From Pteria penguin (Eukaryota > Mollusca > Bivalvia > Pterioida > Pteriidae): DNA of 64,000 nucleotides. Shown here piece by piece: positions 23,334-36,600 of the stretch. Positions within the stretch are counted from its first letter, which is position 1, and each line of letters opens with the position of its first letter. The notes below the pieces were generated by a model that worked only from the letters and a program-made list of their open reading frames with translations, was not told the origin of the DNA and searched no databases. The translations under genes were made by a program, and so were the position numbers. The stretch covers positions 41,353,842-41,417,841 of the forward strand of contig CM068587.1 in NCBI GenBank assembly GCA_035048485.1, given 5' to 3'.

Positions 23334-26300
23334 GTACCGAAAATGAACAAGTTAACTTCAGAAACAGACATTGTAATGTTTATCCAGTAGTGCTGAAGTG
23401 GAATGAAACTTCAGGCTTACTGTATACTTCAGTGTCCACTACCAAATACTGATTCAAGATGTCATTAATGTCAGGGCTTAGAAACTCATCCTACCCTGAA
23501 ATAGGGTTAAAACAATAGTATTAAATATGAGTGTCAGTCATGTTCAGTGACATAGTCGGAGAAATCCTGATTATAACATATGATGGTGTTGCTCTCTTGC
23601 TGGAAAATTTGGTAATATTATAACAGGATTCACAATTTTGCAAATACAGAGAATTTAAAGCCGGAATTTCTTGACATTTTTTATATTTATCGTATTCATG
23701 TACTATAAAGGTTTATACTAATTGCGAAGTAATAAAGTTATTCTTTGTTCTTTATATCTGTAAAACACTTTCCAGAAAAATTACTTATTATGTTGAAATT
23801 TTAGAGCAAATGCATGAATGAAATAGGTTGCTAACCAGAATGAATCAAAGCACTGCTCCCTTCCAGAGATTTCCGGAATTGACATAAATAATTAGCATAT
23901 GATGGAAAGCCAAGAGATTAGTCTGTACTGAACACTTGATACAGAGTATTGTATTCTTGGTAAGATTTCAGTAGAAATGTCTGAACTTGAATATGGAATC
24001 CAGAAGTCTTTATTATGACTTAATTATTTGAAATGCTGTCCAGTTATCATTTAAGAGTTTTTAAAGCATTGTGTCATTTAATAAACACAGTGTGAATCGT
24101 CTCATATTATATATGATAATGATATGTAATATGAGCATATGATAATATGCATGCTATATAACCTTATAATATGAACATTATGTGGGATGCCTCGCATCTT
24201 ATTCGTGTACATGTATACATTTCTTTCTTTAAAACAAGTTACTGTAGGGAAGCTCTATTGCTTGAGTTCTAAAGGCCTTGGATTCATTATTTGATGAAAT
24301 TTCATCTAATTCTATGAAAAATCTGCATGTACATGTATGTTATTCTTTTTTGAAGTACGATTGACATGATCATATTGTCTTATAATGAAAGATTATGTGG
24401 GATGCCTCGCATCTTATTTATGTACATGTATATATTTCTTTCTTTAAAACAAGTTACCTTAGGGAAGCTGTATTGCTTGAGTTCTACATAGTAATTAAAG
24501 GCCTTGGATTCATTATTTTATGAAATTTCATCTAATTCTATAAAGAATCTGCATGTATGTTATATTTTTCAAAGTACAATTCACATGATCATATTGTGTG
24601 TCTAGGGAGTAACAATGTTATAATGAGAGTAACAATTTTATAATGAAAGATGCTGCCTTTATGTCCAAGTGTTGCTTACAAGTGAAAATCTGCATGCTAT
24701 GCAACATAAAAAAATTATGAGATACTATATTTTGCTAAATTGTGGAACTAATTCCGGTACAGGTTTGGTATTAGATTACCTATTTATCATTGATGACAGT
24801 GGTTTATTTATATACATGTATTAGGATAATCCATTTTCACCAGTGCATAATTGAATAGTATTTTTGATATCTACAGAGAGGTTCGAGTTGTAAATTTGTC
24901 AGTGATTCCAATGTGTCAGTCTTGGCCATATATTTCTTTTTTTGATAAGGATAATGCATGTGCAATAAGAGAAGGATCCAAAGAGGTGTCTATAGCTATA
25001 TCTATGTAATTTTCACAAAATAAACCACATTGTATTTAACTGAGTCTCAGTTATTAAAAATTTATTTTGTTTATAAACTTACCCAGATATATTGGTATTA
25101 AAGTTTTTGAAAAGTAGGTCAAAGGTCACAGTCAAGGTTTTCAGTATGTCAGTCCCATTGGCTGAGTGCATGTTGGAATAAAATGGTCAAGTTTGCATTC
25201 CATCTGGTGTAGGGGCAAGCGAAGGTCAAAGCTGGTCTTTCGGTAGTGTGGTTTCCTCTACTGTTAACCAGAGACTCCTACCAAGACCATGAAGTAATCC
25301 TGGTTTGGCTATAAAATATCATTAAACAATAAAAAGGTGTCCCTTTTCTAACTTCCTGAAAGTCCACAGTGATCAATAGGACATCAGGTTTCTGTTTAAA
25401 ACAGTATGCAATGATGATGACTGAAGTGACAATGAGAATCTGATCCTTCACTTGAAACTGTAGATTTCTTTCCCACTTTGCTTTGTTTCAATTTCTCTGA
25501 ATCTGTCATGAGAATTCGGTATACCACTTTTTTAGAACCCACCCAATGTTCCCTACCTGAAAGGCCATACCCCAGTTTAAAACTCCAGTACAACTTCAAG
25601 TCAGACCCATTCATATACGACTACAAAAACATTTTTACCTGTCACCTTAGAAGTGGAGACAAGATTGTGGAGATATACAACAGAACTTCTCTATAATACA
25701 TTTGCATTTTAATGAAGACTTATAAAAATCTGATGAGTCACTAGTGTTGGCCAACCTGGAACCTCTCGGTCCTTTAGGAACATAAAGAGAAGTAAAGCTG
25801 ATCATCATGGATATAATATATTCTTTAATATTTGCGCAAAAAATCTGCTATCTGGCTTTGTACAATGTTCAATAAGAATAATAGAATTATGTACATTATC
25901 TTAAAATAAAACGAAAATGGATCATGAAATAAATAGTAGAATGGTTCGAAATTGGACAACGTTACAAAAATTGTCGACAGAATATAAAGGCCAGACATTA
26001 TAAAATATATCACTTAATTTCTGGATGGACTTTCAGCATAAAATACCATATAAAACATGCATACATAGGAATGAAGAATAAGGGATGAATTTGACTAGAT
26101 TTTCCTGCATAAATGACAATACACTGTATCACAAAGTGATTCCTCAATACATTTCATGATAAAAGTACAGAACGTTTTCATGATGGAGATTCATAATACA
26201 TGAATACATACTTAAATGGTTTCTATGGTTACCATTATGTAATGATGGTGATAAAACTCTAATATCTCTGAAGAAGTAACTTGTCCTCTCTTACTAACAA

Positions 26301-27483
26301 TGAAATTTGTAAAGAATAGCCAATTTCCCTCTATTGATACAAATGAACTTGTACAAGACTTTATAGTTTTCGTTCTGATTACCAATGAATTTCTCCATAT
26401 AAATCTTTTTCTTTTTATATCAAAGTTTTCTCAATACTAATGAATTTATTCTGGATAGTAACATTTCTTCCCTTAGTTAGTATAAATTAATTTCTATGGG
26501 GTATTAATATATATAGAATACTATAGTAATCACAATGCTTCCATTACCCACATTATCTGCTCCAATATATGTCATGATTGTTAAAGACTATGGTTAAATG
26601 TCTATAATACACATTTCCCCAGTGTATTGTTCTTTATAATTCACTTGGATACCATAACATTCGGTTTTATAATCTTGGTTGGATGGTGTCCTGTGACTTG
26701 GTTAAAACCATTATATGCCTGCATAAATTTGTTCCAAGTAATATGTACAAATAATAACTACAATAAAATAAAGTCAAACATAAGTAGAGCATTGGAAGCA
26801 ACAGTCTGTGGTAGAAACAGTATATGGATTTAACCATTTGTACACAATTATAACAGAAAATAACTCTGAAATACTGAGTATTTCGATCAACAAAGACGCA
26901 CAACCATATTGTTTCTTAACAAGCAATAGAGATAACAATGTCACAATCCATTCATCTATCAGTCGTTAACTGAATATGTCAGTCCTGAGAGATAGGTCAC
27001 GAACATTTTTCACTGAAGATCAAATAGTAAAGTAAAGATGGAGTCATTGCATTATCATGATATGTCTAAGTGCACAACCACTGTTTCGGTTCTTAAATAT
27101 GTATTAATTTAAGGCATCTTGGGATTATTCTTGGATCAAAATCCTTGTATGGTGAATGGTATGATGAGTAATGCTGAGAATTATTTCTTATGACATCATT
27201 CACAAAGAGAATTGAGTATTGCATCAGAATGTCATCACTATGAAGTTCCTTATACAATGCACCAATGACGGTTCATCCCCATTACATTGTTGCCTACAAT
27301 TACAAACATCCAAAATCAATTTCCCGCTCGTTGAAATAAAATGGTGAAATGCATGCAGTTTCCCACAAAAATAATGCCATCCATAAAGTAATGCTACACT
27401 GCTGCACTCTAATTTAATGCTTTTGGCAGGATTTGGCTGTCTTCAGTATGATGGTATGAAGTTAAGTCCATGACAACATAAAA
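23334..27483. other. Convergent 3' interval between YIF1 and SIPA1L
   Basis: Contains both 3'UTRs. Forward AATAAA candidates for YIF1 are at 23731-23736, 24080-24085 and 25019-25024. On the other strand, AATAAA at 26445-26450 and ATTAAA at 25825-25830 are candidates for SIPA1L. A 215-bp duplication lies at 24178-24600. A GGTCAAAGGTCA-type repeat relic may occupy about 25080-25335. No coding exon was found. Exact transcript ends cannot be read. Confidence 0.6.
24178..24600. repeat. Tandem duplication, period ~215 bp
   Basis: 24178-24392 and 24393-24600 share TTATGTGGGATGCCTCGCAT, then AAAACAAGTTAC, GGCCTTGGATTCATTAT and CACATGATCATATTGT, with small indels (one TACATAGTAATT-type insert). It sits in or just beyond the YIF1 3'UTR, so it could duplicate UTR elements. 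Confidence 0.9.
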
Positions 27484-27627
27484 CTACTGTCTATCTATTG
27501 TCTGAAAGAACCACTCCGTGAATTTTCGTAACTGAGCAGCTGCAGTTTGCGACTCCTCCTGCAGTCTAACATTTTCTGCACGTAGTTCCTGGACTTCTTC
27601 TTCCAAAGCTGCATTCTCTTTGCGTTC
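27484..27627 (-). CDS. SIPA1L: SIPA1L exon 24, C-terminus and stop
   Basis: Encodes [20 protein letters not shown], then RLQEES and [11 protein letters not shown], ending in TAG (27486-27484). It is close to the human SIPA1L1 C-terminus (NLRLQEESQ, KKFTEWVFNTID). Heptad leucines indicate a coiled coil. The acceptor on the minus strand is TTTTTTAG. Confidence 0.97.
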   Translation of the reverse strand, partial: ERKENAALEEEVQELRAENVRLQEESQTAAAQLRKFTEWFFQTIDRQ

Positions 27628-30600
27628 CTAAAAAACCAAGTAATGATGTAAAACTATGCACCTAAGAACATTTGAAAGATAAAGAATACCTGTAAATATG
27701 TAGTCAAATTTTAAACAGAAGATCAATGCTTCAACATTTTTTATATGCTTCATTCAATATTCCTGCTATGCAATTTTCATTTTGATAGGCAGTCATTCAT
27801 TTTGTACAGAAAAAAGTTGCATGGAGATATACTTTAACATGAAAAAAAATATGTTTTTTTCCCTATGATTAGCCATTCTTTCATACATTTATTGGTGAAT
27901 AACCTCTTCAAAAAAACTTTTACAATGTGCAGGTACTGGAACTTTAATCCACTTGAAATTATTAATGATACCAGCTGAAATCTTTGAAATGGGAAAAATA
28001 TGACTATATAGTTTGTCAACCATATTTTTAAAGCAAAAGACCCATTCATATTAACTGTAGGACTGAGATTTTGTATGGAAAAAATCATCAGGGTTTCCAC
28101 AAAATGACCAGAAGACAAAACAGTATCATACAATATTAATGACTTAAAAATTTGGGGGGAAACATTACAATCTGCCACTCAAAACAACAGTCACACAGTT
28201 AACATGAGAGGGTCTTTATTTCAATATGTACATATACAAGCATGACGAAAGAGATTCGCCCATATGCCCCAGGTGACAAGGAGTAGGCCTTTAAATGTAT
28301 TGCCAACGTGGCGAGTTTAAATGGATCACAAATATAATCAGATTCTTTCCCACTATAAAATTACTCTATCTTTTGTAAGTTTTATTGGTTTATAACAATT
28401 TGTTTGGTCAGTATTTAAAAATATCAGGATTGAGAGCTAAAAGATGGTCACAATGAACTTACCAATGAAAACACAAAATACCTTGTTAATCTTGAACCCT
28501 GTGAAATTTCAACAAATTTAAAAACAAAAGTAAAACTTGGATGATGTGGCCATATCTTAGCAACGTTAAACCTCCTGAGACTGTAACTATTTGTTTGTTT
28601 TTGTTATTATTCAAGACTTTCCAGTTTGTTCATAAAAATGCGTAATTTTGTCCCTATAATATTAAACTTGTCGGTTGTGTGTCACCTTATTTTTTAATGT
28701 GTAATATTGTGGACTGGTGAAAATTCTTGTGGGCTATTGGATTACAAAATGTACTAGCCCTCTGGGCTAGTAAATTTTTTCAACTTTCCTCAACCCTACA
28801 TGTATATCATTTCCATGCCATTACCTGGTCCAGATCATGCTCTAACTGCTCCACTTTTGTTTCAAGTTCATGAATTCTCTGATGAGGATTGGATGCCACT
28901 GACCTCCAGCCAGCTATTGTAGTGGTGCTGTAAATGTCAAGGTCAATATTATTTTCTGCATGTACCACCAACTCATCAAATATAGTGAAAGATTCAATAT
29001 TACAATAATAGTTTTTCCTTTGAAAAGACATTCTTATGAAACACAGAAAAATAGCTGATAAGGATTTTTTTAAAGCACGATGTCACAAAAAGTCACATTT
29101 ACCATCATATCCATGCAATTTGCTTTCTATTGTTTTGTCAGAAAGGCAAATGTTGAGAATATCAGCAAATTTTCTTATAACGATCTTTATTTCAGTTTCA
29201 CTTACTCCAATAACAATGACCTTGGTATAATAGAGTAAACCACACATGACATATTTTCTACATTTGAAGTCAATGCTAAAGCTTGAAATAAGACCCTACA
29301 GGAAGGCTGACTCCTACTATATTTTGTGAGAATCAGCTGATTAACATATTTTTTTTCCTAAGCATACAAAGTTACAAAAGGTATTTGACTTTCATGTAAG
29401 TGGCAGTACCTATTGGAGGTGGGATTTCAAGATTAAAATTAAAACACTGAGGGTTCAGATATGATCATACATGTACAAAATCCCCAAACAAAATATCTAT
29501 GTCTCATTTTTCTTACCTGTTTAGGGTACTTGTTGCCAAAGGTCTTTGCTCTTTAGGCTTTGGCTTCTGCGATGAAGCTTTAGGGGCCTCAGTGGAAGAA
29601 GGAGGTCCCTGAGATGAGGGTTCAGATGATTTGGATGATTTAGATGAAGAGGTGTCTGTGCCTATTCAAAATAATTAATAATTTAGCTCACAAAGTACTG
29701 TTCAATTTTGAACAATGGGTGACGAGAAGTACTTTTTAGATGATGTTTTATCTTAGGAATACCAGACAAATTTCATAAAACTTACTATGTTTGCATATGA
29801 TAACATTTGGTTCTATTTACTGCAAACATTTAAAAATTTGGCATCCCATTTCTCCTCCATCAATATGGTTTCCTCATCTGACAGAACACATTTGACTACA
29901 AGTATGTTCCACATTCTGGAACTTTAGATCAATAAGAAAAATATAATGCTTGAATTGCACCCCATATATGTTTTTTACCGTGTTTGAAGTTGATAACTAT
30001 ATAATCTTTAATGCAAATGTCAGGCATATTTCAACATAATTTCCAGCTGCTTTTCAATAGCCTAGGACTGAATACTATATACAGATTCCCCAAAGAACAT
30101 ACTGGCAAGGATAGCATAGAAACAATGACTACTTCAGTAACTGAGTAAGTCAAAACTGTAATGCATGATAAAATTAACTGCTCACCATGTGTGAATTGGA
30201 AACGTCCTCTACTTGCCATATTAATCTATTAATCCAATACACTCCAAACAACTAAGTACAGAATTTAAAGTATCAAAATCACAATTTTTCTGAATATAGT
30301 GACTACATATTCCATAAGAACGCAAAGGAAACCATTTTACTACATAAAATGTAAACTGCCACATTAAAAGCCATCATGAAGCAGGTATGCTGCATATCAA
30401 TATTAATGCACACAATCCACTGCTTCAGGAGTGTTGTTCCATATAAACTACCTGTCTATGATGCATCACACCTGAATGCTAACTCACCATACCACTATTG
30501 ATTTTTACCTGGTGTATCATGTATTAATATCATTACTAACCTGGGGGCAATTTTATCAGTGTAGTGTAGTTAAAATGTTATCTATGATAAAATTACATCA

Positions 30601-33600
30601 GATAATAAATTAATTGAGAATCCTTGGTGAGGGCTGAATTGCCTAACGTGTACTGATAAATGGTCTGTCTGTAATGTACAAGCATCTTAACTATTGATAT
30701 GCACTATAGAGAAAGGTAGTATATAGTTCAGTATATCAACTTTTAGCTTTCAGACTATATATCTTGATATTCTATCTGATAAATGGTCCATCTATAATGT
30801 CCCAGCATCTTAACCATTTCACAATATTAATCATAATGGTGTTGGCAACTTCTGGGATTTCAGATATGTACTATAGAGTATGGTAGTAAACATTTCAGTA
30901 CATCAATTTTCTGCCTTCAGACTATATATCTTGATATTCTGTCTGTAGAATACTTGTCTCTTCCTTTTTTTTTTTTGGTGGAACCATGTCTTGTAAAAGT
31001 GGCTGTTTCATGATAAAACCTTGATGATAGTACCCCTAAATAGTTTTTGTTTTGTTTTGTTTTTTTTGTAAGTTGTTACGAGGGTAGCCTAAATAAGCAT
31101 ATTCATAAAGCACCAGGAACAGCCATTTTTCAGAAATGCCACACATCTGCCTGGATGATGGCACTTTCCGACTGCATATTTTATTATAGATTTACATTAT
31201 AAATGAGATATTATTTGTCTATAAGTGTAATTTAGTTTCTGGACCATGTACTGTCCATGGTTGTTTTCCTCCAGTTTAATTTAGATTTTTTGCAGTATGT
31301 TTTACACATCTATCTTATAATCAACAACTATTGGCAAGCTGTGAGGTCACAGGCGAACTTTGACTAATGCTGAGTCAATGGACATATAAACTCAATCAAA
31401 GTCTGTCATGTATTGGTGTATTGTAAAACATGCTTAAAGTGATTCACTGAATCTCTAAGTGGAGATGGCACATGTGACGACATTCTCAAACACTAAATAT
31501 GTAAGTGGAAATGTCACATGTGATGACATTCTCAAACACTGAGATTTATCAGTTAAGGTAACCTCAAAAATGGTTTTCAGAAACAGCTCTTAAATTACAC
31601 TCAGGATAAACATTTTCAGATTTAATCTGAGTAATGTACTCCTGAGGGAATTTTAGTACTCCATACATATTTCATGGACTTTTATCATTATACCAGAAAA
31701 CACTTACTTTCAATGGCCTTTGTTGCTACATTAACTAAGTTCGACCAGTCCAGTCCGGCTGTTGACTCGGGTAAAGGCACATTACTCTGTGGGGCATTGG
31801 GACTATGTCTACTGAGGATTTGTCTGGCTTTGGCTGCTAATGCATCATCAAACATTGCACGAGGTGATAATCTGTAAGCAAAGAAATAGTTTATATATAT
31901 ACATTTCACTTACTTTTACTTGCATATGTTACATGTTCAATGTTTTAGTTTGTTAATTACCCAATACAGTTTTATATATACACACTAATCTATATAATCA
32001 TAGCTTAAGGCCAGAAATATTACATATTGCTATGCTTTTTTTTGTAAATATAGTGTTGTTTTACACTATCATGAATGAACCAATGAGTGATTTTCTCTTT
32101 TCATTATATATAGTGGACTTCTGTGGAAAGTTTTTCCAATTACAAATACAAAAGGTTAAGAGAATTGTACTTGGGATTGATCTCAGTTAATAACCTCTGT
32201 GAAACTGCAATGTCCAATGAGATGATACTAGGTCACGAAATAGATATAGGACTTAATTTTTGTGTTTGCGAGTTTAAAAGTGGAAACCAATATGAGAAAC
32301 CAACCTTTGATCTTTGAGAACTTCTTTTGGCAGTGCGGGAACAGGTGGAGCCACTGTGAACAGAACATCTGACATATTTTTCTCCACAGAGGGACTAAGA
32401 GAAGACCCAGCCTTGTAACTATGTAAACTCTCATCTGACATTGTGCGAGTTAAACGAATAGATGAACGATCAGTAGATTTGGTCTGGAAAATAGAATATT
32501 ACAAAGACAAATTGTAATGCTGATGCTCTGTACTAATTCTCCTTTTATAAACAGTCACTGCACAACAATGAAAAAATATCCATACCCTGTACATTGTGGT
32601 GGGTATGCACATAAACAATGCATAAACATACAAAATGCATTACTCAGTACCTAGTGAACATCATATACTATCAACTACATACACATCCACATACACACAA
32701 GAAATCAAAACTGTGAGTAAACTTAAAATATAATCTCATCGCCCACTATAAAATCTTAAAAGATAGACATACAAGAAGCCCTCTAAGATCGCTGTTGTTG
32801 ATGTCAAGGTTAATAAGATGCTTAAGTTCCTCTTGAAGATGATCACTAGACTGAGCCTTGGTTGGTTTGCCCGTTACTCCGGGACGTAACCGAGAATTAA
32901 GGGACTCTTCTGAGGACATTCCTGAGAGGTTTCTAAAAAACAAACATATCAACATATAAAATACATATTTATATATGTTTGGCACAGCAAGAACAAGAAT
33001 AAGAGGTCTCTAATGGAGTTCGCTGTCATTTGCTGCAGTCCTATCTTAAAGGCAGGAAATAAAACGTTTTCCCACAAAAATGAGGTCAAGAACAATAAAA
33101 CATTACTATGACATCATTACTTATCACTTTAATAACCATTAAATTCCCCATAATAAAGGATTCATAGGTGAAGCCTATCTTCAGGATCAATCTAAAGTTC
33201 TTAAGGCCAATTTCTGAAGTACAAGAGTGACACCTTATTCGTTTTCGTATCATATTTACTTTAAAAAACATTTTATAAAATGAATATATTTCCCAAACTC
33301 CTTATCCTACTTTATTTTGCCATGTTACCCTTACTAAACATAACATAATTTTGGTAAGGAACTAACACACCATACCTTATCGTATGGTAACTTACCTGTG
33401 GGAGTTTCTAGGGCTACTGTTCTCACTACTAAGAGGGGAGATATCAAGGTGATTTTTTCGATGTCCATGTCCTGATATCCTCCCTTTGTTGTTTGTGGAA
33501 GTCAGATCTGTCCTTTTTCTAGCAACATCATCTGAAATATTCATGTTTGTGTTAATACTTTATAGCAGAGAATTACACAACTTGCAGAAAGTGAATCAAC

Positions 33601-36600
33601 ACTATATAACAAGTCAGATAACAGTTCTGATATATATACTCTACTAGAAATAATAAAATTCCCCATTGCATGTTCTACCATGACATAAATAAATGAGGTG
33701 ATAAAACTCTCCAGGTAAATAGTTATTAGCTTTCAACAGCTCACCTCACAGTCATAAAAACATGGTTAAAGACACACAATATAAATGTGTGCTTAGCAAA
33801 GTCATACAACATTAATGTAATGCAATACACATCCATGACTGGAAGCCTTGGGTTTGTGGTCAGCTTTAAGATATGGTCCATTCTGTTTCATATTGAACTT
33901 AACATAGATAATTACAAGTGAGTATGTGACTCTTCGAAACATTTTGTGTTACTTAATGCTAATCATAATTCATGATAAGTGTAATGATATTCTTTAAAGA
34001 TATCACTAATTCACTGATAATTTATATATAAATCAACCTTTTTCCATATATAATGGGGTTAGTGCAAGAAAATCCTTCTTTCCAAGAGTGTTTTTTTAAA
34101 AGAAGTCAATGAACTGAACTTCACAATAGAATGATGCAAATTCTTGAGGTAAACCCCTGTATGTATGGCATGTATATCAGAAATAAGATTAAGTATGCGA
34201 AAAATAGGGCACAACTAACGGGTGCATGATGCATCATGTTTTAATGTGGTGGTAATGGATGTGTGAAAAAAGAAATAAGTTTTCAAACTCTGATACCAGA
34301 GAAACTTTCAAGGTCCTACAAAATTCAATGAACCTGACATACATGTTATGAATGAATGAATCCTCATCAGTACCAGAAACCTAATGAAATAATTAAAAAT
34401 TTTGTTTGAGTAATGTGATTAAATTATTGTGAGATCTGGAGTAGAAGCCTGGACAAGCTTTTCAGACCCTGCCCATTTTCCCCCAACCCAGGGGCCTGAC
34501 CCCAACTTTGAAACCCACATGCACAACTACAAGCCACATCCTTTTATACGACACCATCAAAAGTTTTGTTCCCCTTTTAGTTAAGAAATAGAAGCACGTA
34601 AAACCCTTCCGACCTTGTCCATTTTCCCCCAACCCAGGGGCCTGACCCAAACTTTGAAACCCACATGCACAACTACAAGCCACATCCTTTCATATGACAC
34701 CATCAAAAGTTTTGTTCCCCCTTTAGTTAAGGAAGAGAAGCTCGGACAAGCTTTTCAGACCCGCCCATTTTTCTCCCACCCCAGGGGCCTGACCCCAACT
34801 TTGAAACCCACATGCACAACTACAAGCCACACCCTTTCATATGACACCATAAAAAGTTTTGTTCCCCTTTAGTTAAGGAGAAGAAGCCTGAACAAGCTTT
34901 TGTGACCCCGCCCATTTTCCCACCCCAGGGCCTGATCCCAACTTTGAAACCCACATGCACAACTACAAGCCACACCCTTTCATATGGCACCATCAAAATT
35001 TTGTTCCCCCATTAGTTAAGGAGGAGAAGCCCGGACAAGGATGGATGGACAGACAGACAACAGCGGTATAGCATACTTCACGCCCACATTTTTAAATGCG
35101 GGCATATAAAAAATATTTATGAAAGAGATGAATTTCCTACAGCTTAATGAAGATTCAGTACTTCCTAGGGAACTTGATAAAGAGCAATTTTATAAAATCA
35201 CATACAATACATAGACATATCAAATTTCATGCAGAAAAATTCTGCATATTGTTTAATATACATGTATTTAAAGAAAGTAAAAGAACAATCTGTGTTCAGG
35301 ACAATAACTCTTGTTACATGTAACTATAAACTTGATCCCTTCTTCTACATCTGAATCTCATTCTTCCTTCAACACTTTTAATATTTGATATATCATATGT
35401 CAATACTAGCGGTAATATAATTTTGCACTAGCAAACCTTTGCCCCTACAACCACCCCCATATGGAAATGTGTAAAATGCTGAAGCTACTTCTTTTAGTTT
35501 TAAGTTATATGTACTACAAAAATGTGCTTCTATAACTGTTGATTTTTACATTTCATGGATTATGTAACATTTCCTGACTTGTTTTTGTTGATTGTCATGA
35601 ACCTATCAAAGCAATCACCAATCTAAAAATTCCATAAAATGAGATACAATTTCACGAATTTTATGGCAGTTTTATTATATTACGTAACATCACTTCCTGA
35701 GCTGCATCTGTTGGGTATCATTGCTGTAGATCAATCATCACTGCTATTAAGCCTGAGCATCAACAACAATGCAAAACTTAGGGAGAGGATACTATTTCAG
35801 TTTTTGAAGATGACTACTATGGTGGTAATACTGGATGATGAATTACTGAGGCCACACTTGTCATTGTCAGGTATAAAGAAATCATTCCTGTACATATCAG
35901 ATGTGATATAACAGAAGATATCCTTCATTATTTTTTACTACCCAGAACCACAGGGAACCTAATACAAGTCTGCCATTTTCAGCAGTTCTCCTGATTCTTC
36001 CCCTGTCTTGTTAATCATATTGCTCCCTGTGATACACAACTACCACATATGCAGAGAGACACTTACATTCCCTACATTAAATCAGCTGTTTAATTTAATG
36101 CATATTTGACTGACAGCTTGTACTTCAAAATGAATATTATTGATCAAACTGTAATGATGAAAAGGGGTGAATGATGATTTTTGCTACAAAAATTCAAGCA
36201 TCAGTATCTTTTCTTAAGGGAAGAATTCAGGATTTGTTGCCATGTTGTAATTAAAATAAAGGCTAAGCATAAACAGAAATTTAACTCTGATTTCTAGCAC
36301 TATAATAATCAATGACGATGTAGGAGTAAATCTTGTATAGTGTACAGGTATGTGTCTTAGTGGAAAACTTTAACTTGAACACAATCTTTACCTTTTTCTG
36401 CAACACACATCTCAGAGATACAATTTTAGGTCGTAACTTGTAATTTATCTGTTTCACACAGTTGCATCCAAATACAGATATATATGCACTACACACAACC
36501 TACAGTTAACATAAACATGAAAGACAGTAAATGGACCAAATATTGGGAGCCCTGCTATTACTCCCCCCACCCCCACTTCCATCCCTGCACACACACACAC

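Larger units (their letters stand above)
29662..31707 (-). other. SIPA1L intron 21
   Basis: 2 kb intron holding the duplications at 30653-30950 and 31457-31548. A short frame near 30200 has a donor-like end but no fitting acceptor or phase. Confidence 0.6.

Noticed and set aside
30031..30240. Possible extra SIPA1L exon ending at a GTGAGC donor
   Set aside because: No acceptor gives the required phase (1 in, 1 out); exon 21 to exon 22 already joins in frame.
34462..34872. Open frames on both strands over the 145-bp tandem units
   Set aside because: They follow the repeat period, have no start or splice context and lie in a noncoding element.
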